Part shown: in pieces, positions 1 through 9,555 of the stretch | How positions within the stretch are numbered: position 1 is the first letter of the stretch | Layout: each line of letters begins with the position of its first letter | DNA from: Leptospira licerasiae serovar Varillal str. VAR 010 | GTDB taxonomy: Bacteria > Spirochaetota > Leptospiria > Leptospirales > Leptospiraceae | Assembly: GCF_000244755.1 (NCBI RefSeq) | Contig: NZ_AHOO02000005.1 | Coordinates: forward strand, 434,001-498,000 | Length of the DNA: 64,000 nucleotides | Direction: 5' to 3' | Position numbers and translations under genes: made by a program | Notes under the pieces: model-generated | Told to the model about the DNA's origin: nothing | Databases searched by the model: none | The model's input: only the letters and a program-made list of their open reading frames with translations

Positions 1-853
1 ACTTTTAGCTTTTGGAGTCGCTATTTCATTTTTGGCGGTAAGGAGCAAAGCGAATGTAGAAATGCCGGCCACTCTCTCTCCGGCCTTCCAGCTATTGGGA
101 AAACCGATCAAAACATTCGATCGTTCTCTTACTAAACTTATGCCGATTAGCGATCTAGACGAAAAAAAGTTGGGAGACTCTATTGCATTGCGTTACGAAT
201 CCTATGCAGATGAAAAAGATCCGGACTTGATCTATTTGAGAAGTTTGGTGTCCAACCTTACGGTCGGAAAAGACAAAAGATTCGAATATAGGATCTTTAT
301 TATGGATTCTACCGTTCCGAACGCTTATGCGATGCCGGGAGGGATCTTATTCGTGACCAAAGGACTTCTCTCCATGGTAAGTTCGGAAGCGGAATTAGTC
401 GCAGTGATCGGACATGAGATCGGTCACGTAGAACTTTCCCACTGCATGGATATGGTAAGAGGAGAATTATTAGCGAGAAAGATCGGCGCCTCCACTCTCG
501 GAGAATTAGCGGATCTAACTGCGGCCTTACTTCTAAAACCTTCTTTCGGAAAAAACCAAGAGGATGAAGCGGACTCTTACGGCTACGATCTATTACTCAG
601 AGAAAATTACGACCCATTCGCAATGGGAAGGACATTCCTAAAACTACAGGAGGAAAGCGGTGGAAAAGAAAATGCCGCTTCCCCCATCCAAGAATATTTT
701 ATGACCCATCCTTATCTTTCACATCGTTCCGAAAAATTTACGGAGAAGGCGAAACGTGAAGAAGAAGGAAAATATTATGTAGGAAAGAAGAACTTAAAAA
801 AAAGGACCACTCGTTACCAAGACGAACTCGATAAAGAATTCGTAAAATACTGA
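1..853 (+). CDS. M48 family zinc metalloprotease, 5' end cut by window edge
   Basis: This is a probable membrane- or periplasm-associated zinc endopeptidase. The HExxH metal site is HEIGH at nt 413-427, and the M48-type third ligand region (EDEADSYG) lies near nt 560-583. Frame 2 stays open to base 2, and the residues before the first in-window TTG (nt 32) are hydrophobic (LLAFGVAISFLAV). The true start and signal or anchor segment therefore lie upstream of the window, and TTG32 should not be taken as the start. The C-terminus is rich in Lys/Arg/Glu, as in many single-domain periplasmic M48 proteins of the BepA/LoiP type. A role in envelope protein turnover is inferred from the family. The next gene is co-oriented 109 bp downstream. 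Confidence 0.85.
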   Translation, partial: LLAFGVAISFLAVRSKANVEMPATLSPAFQLLGKPIKTFDRSLTKLMPISDLDEKKLGDSIALRYESYADEKDPDLIYLRSLVSNLTVGKDKRFEYRIFIMDSTVPNAYAMPGGILFVTKGLLSMVSSEAELVAVIGHEIGHVELSHCMDMVRGELLARKIGASTLGELADLTAALLLKPSFGKNQEDEADSYGYDLLLRENYDPFAMGRTFLKLQEESGGKENAASPIQEYFMTHPYLSHRSEKFTEKAKREEEGKYYVGKKNLKKRTTRYQDELDKEFVKY

Positions 854-962
854 GAGATTCTTCTTACAAGTTTCAATTTTTATAACTTTTAATAAAATTT
901 AAAAATCCGGAACCGTTCGGGAATTTTCCCGGACGAAAAAAGGTCCTACTTTCGGAGTTTTT

Positions 963-1646
963 ATGAAAAAGATATTATTCGGGTGCATATTATTATTCGC
1001 TAGTTTCGGTTCTATGTTTGCAGAACAGGAAAAAGTCCTGATCGTAAGCGGTTTCTCCAAAGTTGCAGTTCCTGCGGAACTCGTGGAGATACGTATCGGA
1101 GTAGAAACGGAATCCAAAACCGCTGAAGAAGCTCATGAAAAAACTTCTTCAAAGACCGATTCTCTTGTAAAATATCTCAAAAAACAATCCTTACTTTCGT
1201 TACAAACAGAAGCGATCCGTTTACAAACAATATACGAATATCCTAAATCTGGAGCGAGACAGATCAAAGGTTATGTAGCGTCCAATACAGTTTTAGTAAG
1301 AGCCAAAGTAGAATCTGCAGGAAAGTTGATAGATGAATCCATACAGAATGGGGCAAATCAAATCATTGGGATCCGATTGCAGGCAACGGATGCAAATTTA
1401 GAGAAGGCTTCCCAAGAAGCTTTGCAGCTCGCGGCAAAGGATGCTCGTAAAAAAGCGGATATTATTCTCTCAGCATTAGGTTTGAAATTTAAAGATTTTG
1501 TAGAGATAAGAGCCGACTTCCAAGAAATTTCCGAACCACTCCCTGTCATGGATGGTTTTCAAACTATGAGCGCAAAATCTGTGACTCCAATCGAAGCTGG
1601 AAATTTATTTCGCGAAGCAAAGATCTTATTGAAAGTTTCTTATTAA
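963..1646 (+). CDS. SIMPL (DUF541) domain exported protein
   Basis: This 227-aa protein has an N-terminal signal peptide (MKKILFGCILLFASFGSMFA, cut near residue 20). It is followed by a SIMPL/DUF541-like domain: an opening beta strand (VLIVSGFSKVAVPAELVEIRIGVE), a long helical KTAEEAHEKTSSKTD stretch, and a later AAKDARKKADIILSALG helix typical of the family. GGAG lies about 5 nt before the ATG. SIMPL proteins are periplasmic or secreted and poorly characterised; the family includes the oxidative-stress-linked YggE. It may be cotranscribed with the M48 protease. The function here is unknown. Confidence 0.75.
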   Translation: MKKILFGCILLFASFGSMFAEQEKVLIVSGFSKVAVPAELVEIRIGVETESKTAEEAHEKTSSKTDSLVKYLKKQSLLSLQTEAIRLQTIYEYPKSGARQIKGYVASNTVLVRAKVESAGKLIDESIQNGANQIIGIRLQATDANLEKASQEALQLAAKDARKKADIILSALGLKFKDFVEIRADFQEISEPLPVMDGFQTMSAKSVTPIEAGNLFREAKILLKVSY

Positions 1647-1784
1647 AAAAACAGCAAATAAGTGAAAAAAATCTGTCTTTTCAATCGGTTATATGGGTAT
1701 GGTATTTATGGATTGTTACCTAAGTACCAATAACCCGGTAAATAGTTAACATATATCCAATTCTCTTCACTATTCTCACTACGT

Positions 1785-1826
1785 GAGCGGCCCTTTCGGG
1801 GGCCGCTCCGGTCTTTTGTTTTTTTC
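1785..1826 (+). terminator. Intrinsic terminator or leader attenuator
   Basis: A perfect 9-bp stem, GAGCGGCCC (1785-1793) with GGGCCGCTC (1800-1808), has a 6-nt loop and is followed by a T-rich run ending near 1826. It lies 139 nt after the SIMPL stop and 59 nt before the next ATG. It could end the upstream transcript or sit in the leader of the downstream gene. Upstream bases 1688-1732 contain further inverted pairs (GGTTAT/ATAACC, GGTA/TACC). Confidence 0.7.
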
Positions 1827-1884
1827 CTTGCTCTCTTCCAGAATAATTGGTGTTTTGGGAAAAAAATTATTACTCTGGCACCTC

Positions 1885-3042
1885 ATGAAAAAAAAGATCC
1901 TAGCTTTATTGGCAACTTATCTATTCTGCTTTTCCCTATTCGGACAACCTGCAAATCCGAATAACCAAAGGCAGCCTAAAAACCAACCCACAAACAACCA
2001 ACAACAGCCGCCTCAAGACCAAGCTCCTATCGGAGGCAGCGATTCTTCTTATTCTTCCTCAAGTAATAGCAGTGCATTCGGAAACGGTTTATTACATATT
2101 TTGGAATTAGATGGAGTTGCAGGAAGCCTGAACCAAGGTGGGCCTCAGTCTATCAACGGGATCTTAAATAGTGTAAGGATTGCAGGAAGTGCATTAGGTG
2201 GAACGCCTGAATTCTTTAAAGAAGATAGCAAGACCACTCCAAGCGGCGGATTTCCTAAAATCAGATATTCTCATCAACTATCCGATAATACGTTTATTGG
2301 TATCGTGGCTTCTTTGGGAGAAAAATCCACAACAGAAACTACTACTACCAGTACTTCTAACAGATACACCACCGATAAAATTACTACAACCACCAATGAA
2401 TGGAAAGTAAAGTACGGTTGGGGACCTCTCAACTTAAACACTTCAAATAATGTTAGCTACGAATTCTCAATCGGTTACGGGCAAGGTAAAACGAGTGGAG
2501 ACTATTCTAACTTCGGGTTAAAACTGCCCGGTTTTAGTTCCGGAAGTTCCGACGGAATTTCTGGATTCGCTATCGGATTCGGAGATCTTAGATACAATAT
2601 CACTACACTCTCTTTGGACTATGGTGTTGCAGTTCCTATGTGGAGTTGGATGAACTGGTATTTCCGAGGAGATACAAGTTTCTTCTGGGGAACTCTATCT
2701 TTGAGTTCGGCACAGCTCGGTGTGGACACAGGATCTACTGCAGGCGCATATAACGGTCTAGATTTCAACGCATTCAAATCAAAAGACGGATTTTTTGCGG
2801 GAGCTTCCGGATTTACTATGACTTTCGAAACAGGTTTCGTAATTAAACCTTTCGAAACATTCGGTATCCGATTCGGCGGATTCTACCAGCTTACTTACTT
2901 CAGTGTAGGAGAAGTGAAGGGGCCTTCTATTTCCGGAGGTCAAGTCGTAGAGGCAGGAGCAGTTCCTAACTTAAGTTCCACTACAGACAACGAACAATTC
3001 GGAAATTACGGAGGAACCGTAGGGTTAGTTAAGAATTTATAA
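1885..3042 (+). CDS. Putative outer-membrane beta-barrel protein, unknown function
   Basis: The chosen ATG (1885) gives a clean signal peptide (MKKKILALLATYLFCFSLFGQ). The frame is open further upstream to 1783, but that extension reads through the terminator hairpin and is rejected. The mature protein (about 365 aa) begins with a low-complexity Asn/Pro/Gln stretch and a Ser-rich patch. Alternating Gly/aromatic/Ser-Thr strands follow (for example FEFSIGYGQGK, TFIGIVASLGE, FGIRFGGFYQLTYF), consistent with amphipathic beta strands of an outer-membrane barrel. No enzyme motif is seen. Barrel topology is inferred from the strand pattern only. I do not recognise a named family. Confidence 0.6.
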   Translation: MKKKILALLATYLFCFSLFGQPANPNNQRQPKNQPTNNQQQPPQDQAPIGGSDSSYSSSSNSSAFGNGLLHILELDGVAGSLNQGGPQSINGILNSVRIAGSALGGTPEFFKEDSKTTPSGGFPKIRYSHQLSDNTFIGIVASLGEKSTTETTTTSTSNRYTTDKITTTTNEWKVKYGWGPLNLNTSNNVSYEFSIGYGQGKTSGDYSNFGLKLPGFSSGSSDGISGFAIGFGDLRYNITTLSLDYGVAVPMWSWMNWYFRGDTSFFWGTLSLSSAQLGVDTGSTAGAYNGLDFNAFKSKDGFFAGASGFTMTFETGFVIKPFETFGIRFGGFYQLTYFSVGEVKGPSISGGQVVEAGAVPNLSSTTDNEQFGNYGGTVGLVKNL

Positions 3043-3055
3043 TATTCTTCACAGA

Positions 3056-3085
3056 AGCCCGGGGATCTAAAAAATTTCCGGGTTT
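3056..3085. terminator. Weak hairpin between convergent genes
   Basis: CCCGG (3058-3062) pairs with CCGGG (3078-3082), extendable by a G-T and an A-T pair, around a long A-rich loop with a TTTATAAT tail. It sits exactly between the ends of two convergent genes, so a modest bidirectional terminator is plausible. Confidence 0.35.
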
Positions 3086-3968
3086 ATAATTCTTTTAAAA
3101 TTTCCGCTTTCTTCTTTTCGTATTCCTGTTTAGAGATCAATCCCTTATCTAAAAGTTCCTGCAAGGTCCGAAGTCGATCTTCTATAGTTTTAGGGATTTT
3201 TTTGGTAGGAGTTCCGACATTCTTTTTAGAAGGATTTGCCGTCCAAAAACCGTTCTTTACTAGGATTCGATTTTTTACTTCCTCTGCTTCAGTCGCAAAT
3301 GTTAGATATTCTAAACCTTCGGGACGGATCTCGGGAAGAAAAATGGAATTACGGAAAGAAGCTTCCGGCTTTATAATAGGGACCAATGTCCAGTCCCGAA
3401 AAGAATATGAGGTTTGAAAATCAAGCACCTGTCCTATTTCAGAAAATTCTAATACGATTCCTTCCGAACTATTTCTAATATAAAAAACGGTTCTTCTAAT
3501 TCTGAGTCCAGGACGGATCGGATCTTCTCTTTTAATAATGACTTGGTATGCTTGCGGAAGTCCGTCTGGAATGTCAGCCTCTGCTCTGTATAATAATTCG
3601 CCCAAACGAGAAGATTCTTCTTCCGTAAATAATCTGACAGGTTCGGAATTTAAGACGCCCGTATCCGCAACTCCTGTAAATTTAAAAAGTTTTTCCCATC
3701 TGGAGACAAACTCAGTCCTATCTAACTGGTCAGGTCCGGCGCCGGTCAAAACTCCGGAGGCAATGGGCAACCACGTCTCCGCTTGCAAGAAGATCGGAGT
3801 CTCAGAGTTTTTTTTAAGATAATATAGTACGATCGAATCCGAAGAAGAAGCCATTCCCTTTCTCTGGGAAGACAAACAGGAGATCGTAAATAGGAGGGTA
3901 AGAAAGAAACTTAGAAGTTTAAGGTTTTTCTTTTTTGCCCGAATCGGTTTTTTTAAGCATGCTGCCAA
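3084..3968 (-). CDS. Lipoprotein with C-terminal SHOCT-like domain
   Basis: The frame runs up to 4034 inside csrA, but the best start is a TTG at 3968. GGAGG (3985-3981) lies 12 nt before it, and it gives a charged N-terminus followed by [14 protein letters not shown], a lipoprotein signal whose lipobox Cys is in FTISC. The middle region is mixed alpha/beta with no recognised motif. The last about 28 residues ([19 protein letters not shown]...) fit the SHOCT short C-terminal domain, usually an oligomerisation or anchoring tail. Its first 50 bases lie within csrA, so it is probably translated with the fliW-csrA transcript. The exact start is uncertain and the biochemical function unknown. Confidence 0.6.
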   Translation of the reverse strand: MAACLKKPIRAKKKNLKLLSFFLTLLFTISCLSSQRKGMASSSDSIVLYYLKKNSETPIFLQAETWLPIASGVLTGAGPDQLDRTEFVSRWEKLFKFTGVADTGVLNSEPVRLFTEEESSRLGELLYRAEADIPDGLPQAYQVIIKREDPIRPGLRIRRTVFYIRNSSEGIVLEFSEIGQVLDFQTSYSFRDWTLVPIIKPEASFRNSIFLPEIRPEGLEYLTFATEAEEVKNRILVKNGFWTANPSKKNVGTPTKKIPKTIEDRLRTLQELLDKGLISKQEYEKKKAEILKEL

Positions 3969-4179
3969 TTTTTCCCAATTCCTCCGGCTTAATTTTCGCA
4001 CCGGCGGCTTTCTTGTTTTCAGCCTGGATCTCACGATATACTTCCGCTCTGTGTACGGAAACTTCTTTCGGAGCCTTGACCCCGATCTTTACCTGATCCC
4101 CTTTGATATCCACGATAACGATCTCAATATCGTCGCCTATAATAATGGATTCATTAGTACGCCTAGCTAGTACGAGCAC
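3919..4179 (-). CDS. csrA: Carbon storage regulator CsrA
   Basis: This RNA-binding post-transcriptional regulator has the canonical CsrA core [20 protein letters not shown]...[22 protein letters not shown] in its first about 50 residues. Arg44-type and hydrophobic core positions are conserved. At 86 aa it is longer than the usual 60-75 aa because of a Lys/Ala-rich tail. The start is GTG at 4179, immediately after the fliW stop (4182-4180), so the two are translationally coupled. In other bacteria CsrA represses flagellin translation and is antagonised by FliW, which matches the neighbourhood. The 3' end overlaps the lipoprotein gene. Confidence 0.95.
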   Translation of the reverse strand: MLVLARRTNESIIIGDDIEIVIVDIKGDQVKIGVKAPKEVSVHRAEVYREIQAENKKAAGAKIKPEELGKIGSMLKKTDSGKKEKP

Positions 4180-4629
4180 TTAGGACATCTCCACAGTGGC
4201 GCTTTCCAAAATTCTTTCACGAACGGAATGGATCTCGTTACGTGATACGAATTGGCGACCGGTTAGATCCGTCTTGTTTATCAAAATGGGGCCCTGTAGA
4301 TTTGCAGTCATAGATGCCGGATCGTCGTTCGGAATCGTCACAATTACTAATGTCAAAGCTTCCGAGACATCCTGCAACCCGATTTGAGAAAGTTCTTCCT
4401 GGCTCAAAACAGGTTTATATTCTTTTTTAAATAAAGAAGGGGGAATTACTACAAAAGCAAGGTCCACTTCGTCGATGGACTGTAGCCATTTGAATACTGA
4501 CTCTTCGTCTTCTTCGATTAGGGCAAAACTTTTGTATCCCCCGAAACCTAGAAGTCCTTCCGGAAATTTGATAAGTTGTCGCTCAGAAACTTTAATTTTT
4601 CCGAAAGGTTTGCTTTGGATCTCAATCAT
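4180..4629 (-). CDS. fliW: Flagellar assembly factor FliW
   Basis: The protein is 149 aa, the family length. It opens with IEIQSKPFGKIKVSERQLIKFPEGLLGF, the FliW hallmark (FPxGLxGFE-type motif), and has the later LVIVTIPNDDPASMTANLQGPILIN block. FliW binds flagellin and CsrA, so that free FliW relieves or exerts control over flagellin synthesis depending on filament assembly (known from Bacillus; inferred here). It lies directly upstream of csrA and downstream of flgL, but a hairpin at 4696-4714 separates it from flgL. Confidence 0.93.
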   Translation of the reverse strand: MIEIQSKPFGKIKVSERQLIKFPEGLLGFGGYKSFALIEEDEESVFKWLQSIDEVDLAFVVIPPSLFKKEYKPVLSQEELSQIGLQDVSEALTLVIVTIPNDDPASMTANLQGPILINKTDLTGRQFVSRNEIHSVRERILESATVEMS

Positions 4630-4693
4630 CGACCGACCTGTTTTCAGAGCTTGGCTCTAAGTTTATATTTTTTTCAAATCACTACAAGAAGAA

Positions 4694-4716
4694 TTCCCCG
4701 AACTAATTTCGGGGTA
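4694..4716 (-). terminator. Intercistronic hairpin between flgL and fliW
   Basis: Stem CCCCGAA (4696-4702) pairs with TTCGGGG (4708-4714) with a 5-nt loop. In the minus-strand direction it is followed by AATTCTTCTTG, only moderately U-rich. It may partly terminate the flgK-flgL message or stabilise its 3' end, giving fliW-csrA a different level. Confidence 0.45.
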
Positions 4717-4724
4717 TCTTACTG

Positions 4725-5993
4725 TTATCTCAGAAAGTCCATCAAAGTAGGTTTGATTACCTTGGAACCAACGTTAAGTGCATATTGATGGATCGTTTCC
4801 AGCCACTTCAAGTTCATGATAGTTTCCGGGAAATCGATTCCTTCGTTCTTGGCAAGTAACTCGGTCATATAGGATTTATCAAAGGAAACTCTTTGAGAAT
4901 GTTCCTCCATACGATTCATCCTTGCGCCTACTATAGATCTATAACGAAGAATATTCTCCAATGCAAGATCCAAGTCCTGAATATCGCGACCTGAAATTCT
5001 CTCTTGGTCTTTCTGGATCAAATCGTTCCTGAATTGGATCAATACATCGAATACTGAAAGTCCCGTAACAGTTGCAGACTTACTGTAATTATTAGGAGGT
5101 TCGGAGTTTCCGGAGTCGATCAGACCTATATCTCTTAGAACAGTTCCTCCATCCACATCCTCTAACCAAATTTGGTGAGGTGCAGTGGAGCTAAGACTGA
5201 TATTGTCCTGAGCAAGTTTATTCGCTTTAGCTTCGATAGGAGAATTATTGATCTTGTCGATGATATCGTCTATCGTATCACCTGCGGAAACTTGGATCTC
5301 CACTCCATCTATCTTAAACTTTTGATCGGAGACTGCAACGTAACCCGAGTTATCCACACGACTGGTAACACTCATGTTCGTTCCCCAGAACACTTTGTTT
5401 CCGGGAATAGTAACAGGGATATATTCTCCCTTTTCGATCTCTCTGATCTGCTCTCCAATATCTCCGCGATATTCCACCCCGATGTATTGGTTCTTTAATT
5501 CCAAACCTTGAAGTCCTTTGATCTTGGATTCAATCGGTTCAAAAGGAGGTCTTTCGATCACATGTCCGCCGAAAAGAGGTCTTCCTGTGGCGTCTCTTGT
5601 GTTTGCAATATCGACTAACGCTCTAAGTAATTCGTCTATCTCTTTACCGACAGCGACTTCTAATTCGAAACCTTTATCACCTTGGTAAATACCGTTGGAA
5701 GCTTGGACTGCAAGAACTCTCGCTCTTTGGAATAAGTTACCTATTCTATCCAATTCTCCGTCGATCTGTTGTAATCTTCCGAAACCGTCGTCAATGTTTG
5801 CTTGGAAAGTATCCAATTCGTTCATCCTAGAGCGGAAGAACATTTGGTTGGTCGCTCTTCCTGGATCGTCGGAAGGAGTTCTGATCCTTTGACCTGTACC
5901 CAATTGGTTTTGGGTTTCGTCCAAGGACAACTGGTGACGATTCAAAGTCCTCACCAGACTGTTATTTTGCATCATGTTAGTGATCCGCATCAT
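4725..5993 (-). CDS. flgL: Flagellar hook-associated protein 3 (FlgL)
   Basis: This hook-filament junction protein is 422 aa. It starts MMRITNMMQNNSLVRTLNRHQLSL and continues with ETQNQLGTGQRIRTPSDDP, the flagellin-like D0/D1 N-terminus that polymerises as a coiled coil. The C-terminus carries the matching helical segment (LENILRYRSIVGARMNRMEEHSQRVS). The 420-aa size is above the E. coli FlgL (317 aa), with a larger central domain. It lies 29 bp downstream of flgK on the same strand. The protein is exported by the flagellar type III system and needs no signal peptide, and none is present. Confidence 0.95.
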   Translation of the reverse strand: MMRITNMMQNNSLVRTLNRHQLSLDETQNQLGTGQRIRTPSDDPGRATNQMFFRSRMNELDTFQANIDDGFGRLQQIDGELDRIGNLFQRARVLAVQASNGIYQGDKGFELEVAVGKEIDELLRALVDIANTRDATGRPLFGGHVIERPPFEPIESKIKGLQGLELKNQYIGVEYRGDIGEQIREIEKGEYIPVTIPGNKVFWGTNMSVTSRVDNSGYVAVSDQKFKIDGVEIQVSAGDTIDDIIDKINNSPIEAKANKLAQDNISLSSTAPHQIWLEDVDGGTVLRDIGLIDSGNSEPPNNYSKSATVTGLSVFDVLIQFRNDLIQKDQERISGRDIQDLDLALENILRYRSIVGARMNRMEEHSQRVSFDKSYMTELLAKNEGIDFPETIMNLKWLETIHQYALNVGSKVIKPTLMDFLR

Positions 5994-6022
5994 GGCTTCG
6001 CCTCCTTGCTATTCCGGCGGAA

Positions 6023-7933
6023 TTACGCGCCCAAACGATTGATGATCGTATCTAGGATTTCATTCATAGTATTGATCATCTTCGCAGACGCATTGTACGA
6101 GTGCTGGAACTGGACCATGTTGGCCATTTCCTCATCCAAACTTACACCCATCACCGATTGTCTCATATTCTCGAGTTCGGTCATAAGGTCTGATTGGATC
6201 CCAAATTCTTGTTTTGATTCTCTTGCTTCAGTAGCAAGTTTAGAGATCAGACTATTGTAAAAATCATCTGTGGTTTTGGAATAATCCACCATCACAGGAT
6301 TATTTCTAAGGGAAGAAGCTACCAATAGAGCATTCCTACCGTCCTTATGACCTCCAGGAGAGTTATAATCTCCTGTTCCACCAACGTCCTTTCCTCTTGC
6401 TGCTGCGATATTTGCTACGTTATTCGCAATATGCTCATTCACTTTAAAATGAGAAGAAGGATGGAAATGCGGAGTTAAAGTAATATCTTCCGGCTTGGAT
6501 TGTAGTTTAGTGATCTCGCCTAAACGTTTATAATCATAAGCGCCAGAAGGTCCGGAAGCCATTAACATTCCAGTCAAACCGACTAATAATTCTCCGGAAT
6601 CTTCGATATGTCTAAGAATGAAGTTTTTCTTAGGAGTATCTTCTGCAACAGTCGCCTTAAACGCCAATTGGTTGTCATGGTTCATATATGCCACAACACC
6701 AACCTTAGAAGCATTGATACGTTTGATAATACCGTTCAATGTATCATTTGCAGAATAAGGAATTAAAACCTGAGTTTCTTTTTCATCAGGCTTTAAGAAT
6801 GTCATGGTTCCGCTGATCCCTACAGGACGATCCGGATCCAGAGTGTTCTTACCCGATATTCTAAAGATAGCGGATATATCGTTCTGACCGTCTCCATCCG
6901 AATCATATTCGCCGAAAGTATTCAGCGCCAAAGAACGAATATCAAAGAAATTCTGATTTGTATTTCCATTCAGACCAAAACCGTCTTTATGGATCTCATT
7001 GATCACGTCCATAACGTTGATCGCAAGAGCGTCCACTTGGTCGATCTTCTCGCCAAGGATCTTGTCCCTAACTTCAATCAAACCTTGTAGTCTTCCTTTA
7101 CGGAGAAGGACCGGATCTCCAGTAACTTTCCAATAAAGATCTAATAGGCCATCTTTAGCAGGATTTCCTAATATATCTACTTTATTGAGCTTTCCACCTT
7201 GGACAAGGATCTGTTGGCCGATAAATACCATCAGCTCGTCTTCGTCGCTTCTACCGATAGTGATGTCTGTCAAACCGGAAAGCTCTTGTAAAAGAGCATC
7301 TCTTTTGTCGTAAAGATCGTTCGGTCTATCGCCTAATGCTTCCGATTTAGCGATCCTTTCATTTAAGGTGCGGATATTCTCCCCAATCGTATTCAAATGA
7401 AGTGCATGAGCTTCTATCTCACGGTTCGCTTGATCTCTCAATTGAGAAAGTTTGCGATACACATCTTCCATTCTACTTCCGAGGCCTTGTGCTTTTTCCA
7501 AAACCACGGAACGATGTGCGTTATCTTCAGGATAGTTCGCAAGTTCTTCCCAAGAAGACCAGAACTTATCCATCAAAGTCCTAAGAGTAGTACCGTTCGG
7601 CTCGTTAAAAATATTCTCAGCTTGGTAGAGATATTCGTTCTTTGCAGCCCAATAATCCTTCACACCTGAGGTTTCGATAATTCTATCATCTATAAAATTA
7701 TCTCTAACACGTTCGATGGAAGCAATCTCCACACCTTGGCCGATCTGACCGGGAACATGAGCACGATTCAAAGAAGGTTCATATAGTGGATCCGTAGCTT
7801 GTAAAACGACTCTTTGGCGAGAATAATGTTTATTATCCGCGTTTGAAATATTATGGCCGGTAGTTTGTAAGGCTTGCTGGTGAGCCGCAAGACCTCTTTT
7901 GCCAATTTCTAATCCGGAGAATGTGGATCCCAT
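6023..7933 (-). CDS. flgK: Flagellar hook-associated protein 1 (FlgK)
   Basis: This 636-aa protein connects hook and filament. The N-terminus has the basal-body rod signature ([20 protein letters not shown]). The C-terminus has the matching [34 protein letters not shown] helix. The central region is the variable hook-associated domain and contains a DSDGDGQND stretch that looks like a calcium-binding loop, an unusual detail worth noting. It is the second gene of the flgN-flgK-flgL order, with flgN ending 22 bp before its start. Confidence 0.95.
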   Translation of the reverse strand: MGSTFSGLEIGKRGLAAHQQALQTTGHNISNADNKHYSRQRVVLQATDPLYEPSLNRAHVPGQIGQGVEIASIERVRDNFIDDRIIETSGVKDYWAAKNEYLYQAENIFNEPNGTTLRTLMDKFWSSWEELANYPEDNAHRSVVLEKAQGLGSRMEDVYRKLSQLRDQANREIEAHALHLNTIGENIRTLNERIAKSEALGDRPNDLYDKRDALLQELSGLTDITIGRSDEDELMVFIGQQILVQGGKLNKVDILGNPAKDGLLDLYWKVTGDPVLLRKGRLQGLIEVRDKILGEKIDQVDALAINVMDVINEIHKDGFGLNGNTNQNFFDIRSLALNTFGEYDSDGDGQNDISAIFRISGKNTLDPDRPVGISGTMTFLKPDEKETQVLIPYSANDTLNGIIKRINASKVGVVAYMNHDNQLAFKATVAEDTPKKNFILRHIEDSGELLVGLTGMLMASGPSGAYDYKRLGEITKLQSKPEDITLTPHFHPSSHFKVNEHIANNVANIAAARGKDVGGTGDYNSPGGHKDGRNALLVASSLRNNPVMVDYSKTTDDFYNSLISKLATEARESKQEFGIQSDLMTELENMRQSVMGVSLDEEMANMVQFQHSYNASAKMINTMNEILDTIINRLGA

Positions 7934-7955
7934 ACTTCTTCCCTCCTATCCAATC

Positions 7956-8492
7956 TTACGCAGAAGCGTTTACTAACACCGAGGAACGTTTTTTCTTGTT
8001 CCTGACTGCGCTTGGATTTTCGTCCTCGTAAACTGCGACTTCTCCGCTGTTTGCGTTAATTCGCATCGCATCGATGGTGGCCTTCAAAAATTCCTGTCTG
8101 GTTCGGATCAATTTATCATTGGCTTTGATCTTATCTTTAAGCCTATGAACCGTATCCTTTAATCTTGTTCCGAGTTGTTTCAATTTGTGCTCGGATTCAC
8201 GATCTATCTTATTTAAAAAATCAGTAAGAGTAAGTTCGCCTTCTTTAGGAATTCCTAAATTACCGGATGTATAAACATCATGAATAGCGGACATACGAAC
8301 TCTTTCTAGTTCGCTCGCATGAACGATCAATTCGTAAGTCTTTTTAGAAATCGTTTCCAAAGATCTTCCGTCCGCTTTCGTGATCGATTCAGTCTTTTCT
8401 TTCTCTAACTCCAGGATTTCGGAGTACAGTCGGATTTCTTCCTCGAAAAGAGAAGACACCCGATCCAACCATTCCTCTTTATTTAATATCAT
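7956..8492 (-). CDS. flgN: FlgN-type flagellar export chaperone
   Basis: The start is ATG at 8492 (MILNKEEWLDRVSSLFEEE), giving 178 aa. The open frame continues upstream to 8630, but that extension is basic, low-quality sequence and is dropped. The protein is almost entirely helical with heptad-like Glu/Lys/Leu spacing (EEEIRLYSEILELEKEKTESI), as in FlgN, which keeps FlgK and FlgL soluble for export. Its position directly before flgK and flgL is the usual one. The sequence alone is weakly diagnostic, and the assignment leans on size, helicity and context. Confidence 0.8.
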   Translation of the reverse strand: MILNKEEWLDRVSSLFEEEIRLYSEILELEKEKTESITKADGRSLETISKKTYELIVHASELERVRMSAIHDVYTSGNLGIPKEGELTLTDFLNKIDRESEHKLKQLGTRLKDTVHRLKDKIKANDKLIRTRQEFLKATIDAMRINANSGEVAVYEDENPSAVRNKKKRSSVLVNASA

Positions 8493-8721
8493 TGTCCGGT
8501 CCCTGTTCTTTGTTTCGGCGGAATCCGGAATTTTATGAGGGGTTTTTTTAGAAATTGAGCGGAGAAGAAGAACTAGTAAGAATTTTCTAAAGTGTAGAAG
8601 GTCCGTTGCCGATTGTGGGAATTCCAACAAGAGACATAATTTTTAAATACTATTTTACGACTTTTTAGAAAACAAATGGCTTAGTTTTTGAATAATACGG
8701 ATTTCTTATTCGAAAAACCAA

Positions 8722-9438
8722 ATGAAACTCCCTTATAACTTTCTAATCCTAATTCTCACATTCCTCCTTCTCCCCTTTGCCCTATATACGGCCCTCGACA
8801 AGGGAATCATCTGGTTTGTATATCCATCCGAATCGAAGTACCCGATCCGCGGGATCGATGTTTCCAATCACCAAGGAAATATTGATTGGAAGAAGATCGC
8901 AGAGAACAGGATCAGCTTTGCCTATATTAAGGCTACCGAAGGCGGAGACTGGAAAGATAAAACATTCTCTCGAAATTGGAAAGAAGCGAATGAGTTAGGA
9001 ATTAGAGTCGGAGCTTATCACTTTTTCACCCTATGTCGTTCAGGAAAAGAACAAGCGGCTAATTTTATTTCCTATGTTCCAAAAAATCAGAAAGCATTAC
9101 CTCCCGTTGCTGATCTTGAATTTGTGGGAAACTGCAAAGAAAGACCTCCATTGCAGGATGTAAAAAAAGAGATCCAGGAATTTCTGATCACATTAGAAAA
9201 TTATTATGGTAAAAAACCTATTTTATATCTTACCTATGAATTTATAGATAAATATTTAAAAGGCGATTTTTTAGAATATCCGGTTTGGATCAGGGACATA
9301 TTTGGACATCCGTCTTCTTCACTTGACCGAAATTGGATCATTTGGCAATATCATAGTCGCGCAAGGTTAAAAGGAATAGAAGGTCCGGTGGATTTAAACG
9401 TTTGGAGAGGGAACGAAGAATCTTTATATAAATTATAG
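8722..9438 (+). CDS. Glycoside hydrolase family 25 lysozyme-like protein
   Basis: This is a probable peptidoglycan muramidase. An N-terminal transmembrane or signal segment (residues 5-33) precedes a GH25 domain with GIDVSNHQGNIDW (Asp46), YIKATEG (68-74) and the catalytic pair in VADLEF (Asp131, Glu133), matching the Asp/Asp-x-Glu arrangement of the family. The C-terminal WIIWQYHSRARLKGIEGPVDLN is also typical. It is 238 aa with no cell-wall-binding repeats. It starts 229 bp from divergent flgN, so a role in letting the periplasmic flagellum or envelope remodel is possible but is context inference only. Confidence 0.88.
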   Translation: MKLPYNFLILILTFLLLPFALYTALDKGIIWFVYPSESKYPIRGIDVSNHQGNIDWKKIAENRISFAYIKATEGGDWKDKTFSRNWKEANELGIRVGAYHFFTLCRSGKEQAANFISYVPKNQKALPPVADLEFVGNCKERPPLQDVKKEIQEFLITLENYYGKKPILYLTYEFIDKYLKGDFLEYPVWIRDIFGHPSSSLDRNWIIWQYHSRARLKGIEGPVDLNVWRGNEESLYKL

Positions 9439-9555
9439 AACCAATCATCGATACTTCATTTTGTTTTGAGTCCAAATAAGTTGGAGCGGATTTTTCTATT
9501 TGAGTATTTCTAAATTAATGTTCCCATCATTCTCTAGAAACAAATCGCAACCACT

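Noticed and set aside
1691..1747. 18-codon leader peptide in the region before 1885
   Set aside because: It has no ribosome site and lies in a region better explained by inverted repeats.
5802..6260. 152-codon plus-strand frame across flgL and flgK
   Set aside because: Antisense to two well supported flagellar genes, with no start signals.
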